A stretch of 64,000 bases of DNA from Clostridiales bacterium. GTDB lineage: Bacteria; Bacillota; Clostridia; Saccharofermentanales; DTU023. The position numbers were made by a program, and so were the translations under genes. Shown here piece after piece: positions 61,289 to 64,000 of this stretch (position 1 is its first letter; each line of letters begins with the position of its first letter). The notes beneath the pieces are model-generated. The model ran no database searches. It was not told where the DNA came from and worked only from the letters and a program-made list of their open reading frames with translations. The stretch is from assembly GCA_004556925.1 (NCBI GenBank), contig SFFI01000002.1, positions 117,574 through 181,573 of the forward strand, in the 5' to 3' direction.

Positions 61289-62979
61289 TATGTTTCCTCC
61301 TCAAACATTTTGCGTTGCCGAATATTTCTTAGTTTTCTCATAATCGAGTTTTGGCAACCCATGATATCGTGCATTTCAGAATATAAGCTATAAAGTTCTG
61401 CATACTCCTCCGTTCTTTCTAAATTTGGCTCATATAACCTCATTTTTCGGGGAATTAGTGTCTTGCACGCTTCTGAAAAGGTTGAGAATCCACGTTCAGG
61501 ATCAAAATGACCTAAAGCCACAGATCCGCATACAGCAGCTCCTCTGGCAGAAACATGCCCAAATGTTGGCGCATGGATGCTTTTTCCTAAAATATCGGCA
61601 CACAACTGCATTATCCAGGGCGCTTTCTCCACAATTCCGCCAACTGCATATAACTTTTTAATGGTCAATCCATGAGACTCGAAATTTTCCAATATTTTTT
61701 TAGACCCAAAAATATTGGCTTCTACTAAAGCACGATAGATCTCCTCAACCCTTGTATGCAAATTTAACCCAATGATCGCGCCTGACAAATTATAGTCAAG
61801 CAAGACGCTTCTGTTACCGGCCAGCCAATCCAGAGCCAAAAGCCCAGACGCACCAGGCGCAAGGTTTTCTGCTTGTTTGCCTAGATACTCCAAAAGACTC
61901 ATACCGCAATTTTTTGCAATGGTTTCATAGCTTCCTCCAGCGCAAAGCTGCTCAAACCATGAAAAGACATCTCCAGTGGCTGGTTGTCCAGCCTCATAGC
62001 TATATAGGTGCGGAAGCATTCCACCTTTTGTAACAGAACACAAGCCTTCAAATGATATGAGTTGGTCACTCAACATCTGATGGCAAGTAGATGTTCCCAT
62101 GACGAGAATGGTGCTTCCAACTTCATTTGCACCAATGCCACAGGCTGTCACCTCACTATCACCATGTCCTGAGGCCACAACTGTGTGGGGGGATAATCCT
62201 AAGGTTGCTGCTGCAGCTTCTGTTAAATGCCCAGCATAGTCTCCAACTTCTAATAAATCTCCTTGTAGCTTGTCCTGCACTATATTTTGCATGCGGGGAT
62301 CCAACGCCTTACAGAAATCCTGTGACGGAAAACCATGTTCCTCAGTCCAAAAGGAATTAAGCCCCAGTAATCCGATATTTCTAGTTATTCGTCCTGTAAG
62401 ATACAGAACAATGTAATCTACAGCCTCAATAAATAAATCAGCATACGAATAAATTTCGGGGTCTTCACGCAAAACTTGCAAGACTTTTGGAAATAACCAC
62501 TCTGAGGAAACAGAGTTTCCAAAATATTTTTTTAGCCATGTGGTATTTTCCCGGGCAAACTTTTCAATCTCTTCTGCATATTTCTGTGCGCTATGATGTT
62601 TCCATAATTTAGGCCAGGCATGCGGACGATTTTTAAATCTATCGAGTTGACAAATTGGCGTCCCTGTAGCTGTACAAGGAACGACTGTACAATTAGTAAA
62701 GTCTGTCCCAAGACTTAGGATTTGCTTGGGGCTCACTTCAGATTCACTAAGTATCGTATGACAGACTTGAGCCATACTATCAATCCAATCTTGGGGATCT
62801 TGCAAATGCCAATCAATAGGTAATTGAGTTTGTGAATCCTCGAGGCATCTAGAAATGACACCATGCTTGTACGCACTCGTGGCACTTGATTTTAGCTCTC
62901 CATTTTTGAGATCGATTAAAACACCTCTACAAGAGAGCGTGCCAAAATCAAACCCAAGTGCATAAAAGCTATCTTGCAT
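61288..62979 (-). CDS. FGGY carbohydrate kinase, ribulokinase-like (AraB type)
   Basis: 563 residues, about the length of ribulokinase. N-terminal 'ALGFDFGTLSCRGVLID' is the ATP-binding opening, followed by SLGTDFTNCTVVP, and ALDWLAGNRSVLLDYNLSG is the AraB-type segment. The C-terminal ATP-binding glycine motif is AVGGIVEKAPWIMQLCADIL. It overlaps the BtpA-like gene by 11 bases and the binding-protein gene by 1. It would phosphorylate a ketopentose entering through the ABC importer; no pentose isomerase or epimerase is nearby. Confidence 0.88.
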   Translation of the reverse strand: MQDSFYALGFDFGTLSCRGVLIDLKNGELKSSATSAYKHGVISRCLEDSQTQLPIDWHLQDPQDWIDSMAQVCHTILSESEVSPKQILSLGTDFTNCTVVPCTATGTPICQLDRFKNRPHAWPKLWKHHSAQKYAEEIEKFARENTTWLKKYFGNSVSSEWLFPKVLQVLREDPEIYSYADLFIEAVDYIVLYLTGRITRNIGLLGLNSFWTEEHGFPSQDFCKALDPRMQNIVQDKLQGDLLEVGDYAGHLTEAAAATLGLSPHTVVASGHGDSEVTACGIGANEVGSTILVMGTSTCHQMLSDQLISFEGLCSVTKGGMLPHLYSYEAGQPATGDVFSWFEQLCAGGSYETIAKNCGMSLLEYLGKQAENLAPGASGLLALDWLAGNRSVLLDYNLSGAIIGLNLHTRVEEIYRALVEANIFGSKKILENFESHGLTIKKLYAVGGIVEKAPWIMQLCADILGKSIHAPTFGHVSARGAAVCGSVALGHFDPERGFSTFSEACKTLIPRKMRLYEPNLERTEEYAELYSLYSEMHDIMGCQNSIMRKLRNIRQRKMFEEET

Positions 62980-63772
62980 CTTTCACAATCTCCATAAATT
63001 CTTTCACACGATTAATATCTACAGGATTTTCAAATTTGCCATCAACCTTGAAGGTAGTAGCTACCACAGCCCCGTCAGCTATTTCAAAAATATTTCTGAT
63101 TGTTTCTTTTTTGCACCCTGTATTGGCAAGCACAACTGTATCGGGAACAATATCTTTGACTACTTTCAACGTAGATGTATCTGTAGGAGCGCCTGCTGTT
63201 AAACCTGAAACGCATAGAGCATCTGGTTTGCAGTTGAAAACTGTTGACTTAGCAATCTGTTGAATATCACGATCAGCAAGGTATTTCGCAGCTTCCGGCA
63301 CAATGTTAAATAAGAGTTTGACATTTTCCGCACCAATTGCATATTGGTGCCGCACAACTTCTCCGCAATTTGTGTTCCATAACCCAAAATCACTCGCATA
63401 TACACCAGTAAAAATTTCGCGAACGAACTTTGCATCTGTTGCCACAGCAAGATCAAGTGAAGCTATGGGATCCCAAAGCACATTTACACCGTAAGGAACC
63501 GAGATATATTGTTTCAGCTCACCGATAGTACGCGCCATACAAGCAACTGTTTCAGTACGAACTTTTGTTAGATATGGCAGACTATATTCATTACTGAACA
63601 TAATCGCGTCGACTCCTCCTTCTTGTAAGGCATCTAAATCCCTTTTGGCTTTTTCAACAATCCAAGCCATACCCTTGTCTTTACTATAAGATGGGTCTCC
63701 TGGCATTGCCTGCATATGCAGCATTGCGATAATCGCCTTTTCAGTTCCGATAACTTCTTTCAACCAACTCAT
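62969..63772 (-). CDS. BtpA/SgcQ family TIM-barrel protein
   Basis: 267 residues. 'AIIAMLHMQAMPGDPSY' near the N-terminus, GGVDAIMFSNEYSLPY and the 'ALCVSGLTAGAPTDTSTLKVV' segment are BtpA/SgcQ marks. The fold is a TIM barrel; SgcQ lies in a carbohydrate operon of E. coli, BtpA was first linked to photosystem I stability, and no reaction is established. Its position first in the sugar cassette, overlapped by the kinase gene, suggests a role in processing the same sugar. Confidence 0.85.
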   Translation of the reverse strand: MSWLKEVIGTEKAIIAMLHMQAMPGDPSYSKDKGMAWIVEKAKRDLDALQEGGVDAIMFSNEYSLPYLTKVRTETVACMARTIGELKQYISVPYGVNVLWDPIASLDLAVATDAKFVREIFTGVYASDFGLWNTNCGEVVRHQYAIGAENVKLLFNIVPEAAKYLADRDIQQIAKSTVFNCKPDALCVSGLTAGAPTDTSTLKVVKDIVPDTVVLANTGCKKETIRNIFEIADGAVVATTFKVDGKFENPVDINRVKEFMEIVKDAR

Positions 63773-63784
63773 GTATTGCCTCCT

Positions 63785-63908
63785 TTATGCAATGATGACT
63801 GTTTTAACTTTTTCTTTAAGTGATTTTGAATATTTTTCTTTAATACCAGTATCTGTGATGACCACATCTAGATCATGTACTTCACAAACCTTAGTAAGAG
63901 CTTGGGGG
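63785..63908 (-). pseudogene. DeoR family transcriptional regulator, C-terminal fragment cut by an IS element
   Basis: About 41 codons are open on the minus strand up to the stop at 63785-63787, reading …TKVCEVHDLDVVITDTGIKE, the C-terminal signature of DeoR-type sugar regulators. Upstream the frame meets the end of an IS3-family element at 63909, so the N-terminal helix-turn-helix and most of the effector domain are missing from this copy. The stop lies 12 bases before the BtpA-like start. The regulator of the cassette is probably non-functional unless the rest resumes beyond the element. Confidence 0.75.
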
Positions 63909-64000
63909 TGCGGACAAAATTTTGGACAGGCTCATGCGGCAAAGCCCATGGTCCTTCTGTAATCAAGAGGGCTCAAGTTGTTGAGCGAGATCTTGATTCG
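63909..64000 (-). mobile_element. IS3-family insertion sequence, terminal part
   Basis: The element end starts at TGCGGACAAAATTTTGGACA (63909), with the 5'-TG terminus usual for IS3-family ends, and encodes the end of a transposase on the minus strand. The rest lies beyond the window. Confidence 0.75.
63932..64000 (-). CDS. IS3-family transposase (OrfB), C-terminal fragment
   Basis: 22 codons plus a TGA stop at 63932-63934, reading RIKISLNNLSPLDYRRTMGF then AA. The RIK…L..LSP..YR pattern is the standard end of the IS3-family integrase-type transposase (usually after an asparagine-rich segment). The catalytic DDE residues lie outside the window. Confidence 0.8.
   Translation of the reverse strand, partial: RIKISLNNLSPLDYRRTMGFAA

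Noticed and set aside
1..64000. CRISPR array, rRNA operon, prophage or integrative element
   Set aside because: No regularly spaced repeats, rRNA sequence, integrase or phage structural genes were seen. The only mobile sequence is the IS3-type end at 63909-64000.

Overview
The window looks like a chromosomal segment of a low-to-mid GC Bacillota (Firmicutes), most likely class Clostridia. The evidence is the complete S10–spc–alpha ribosomal block in firmicute order with zinc-type S14, S4 and L36, the adjacent ECF-transporter genes and truA, Gram-positive type regulators (PucR/CdaR-like, Crp, DtxR-like, a CIRCE operator) and purine-rich Shine-Dalgarno sites. The genus cannot be fixed from sequence alone. 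Housekeeping stretches look close to half G+C. The sugar-uptake region at the right end is visibly more AT-rich (22 G/C in the 60 bases 59641-59700, against 35 in 51061-51120).

Layout. (1) 1-3830, plus strand: an envelope/stress-type operon with the tail of a solute-binding/VWA fusion protein, an XpaC-like membrane protein, a membrane-anchored solute-binding-like protein and a TelA-like protein, closed by a strong terminator. (2) 3948-10829, minus strand: an ABC importer (two permeases, a double ATPase) with two tandem, highly similar DUF3798 binding proteins. Each binding-protein gene has its own promoter and is followed by a hairpin. (3) 11114-16181, minus: nicotinate phosphoribosyltransferase, truA, ecfT and a single gene that fuses both ECF ATPases. 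(4) 16325-32485, minus: the ribosomal protein block (S10 to L17) with secY, adk, map, infA and rpoA, preceded by a leader of about 250 nt and ended by a terminator. Several ribosomal proteins carry unusual terminal extensions. (5) 32890-42448, minus: trpS, a ctpA / M23 peptidase / ftsX / ftsE cell-division group, a PucR-like regulator, formate-THF ligase, a Crp-family regulator and a tRNA-Leu. (6) 42548-54333: lepA, lepB, aspS and hisS on minus, a DtxR-like regulator on plus, clpB on minus with a CIRCE operator in its divergent promoter region, a TIGR01906-type membrane protein on plus and an M17 aminopeptidase on minus. (7) 54357-56143, minus: a class II aldolase and an MtnA-type isomerase, probably a salvage pair for 5-deoxy or methylthio pentoses. 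(8) 56606-64000, minus: an AT-richer carbohydrate cassette (two permeases, double ATPase, lipoprotein binding protein, ribulokinase-like FGGY kinase, BtpA/SgcQ-like protein). Its DeoR-type regulator is cut by an IS3-family element at the right edge.

How the parts work together: blocks 4, 5 and 6 are core translation, secretion, division and proteostasis functions. Blocks 2 and 8 are two independent CUT2/nucleoside-type import systems. Block 7 may feed pentose-derived carbon to glycolysis. Block 1 is the least understood and, with the DUF3798 system, is the best candidate for new biology. Functional calls come from recognising protein families by eye; no database search was run.
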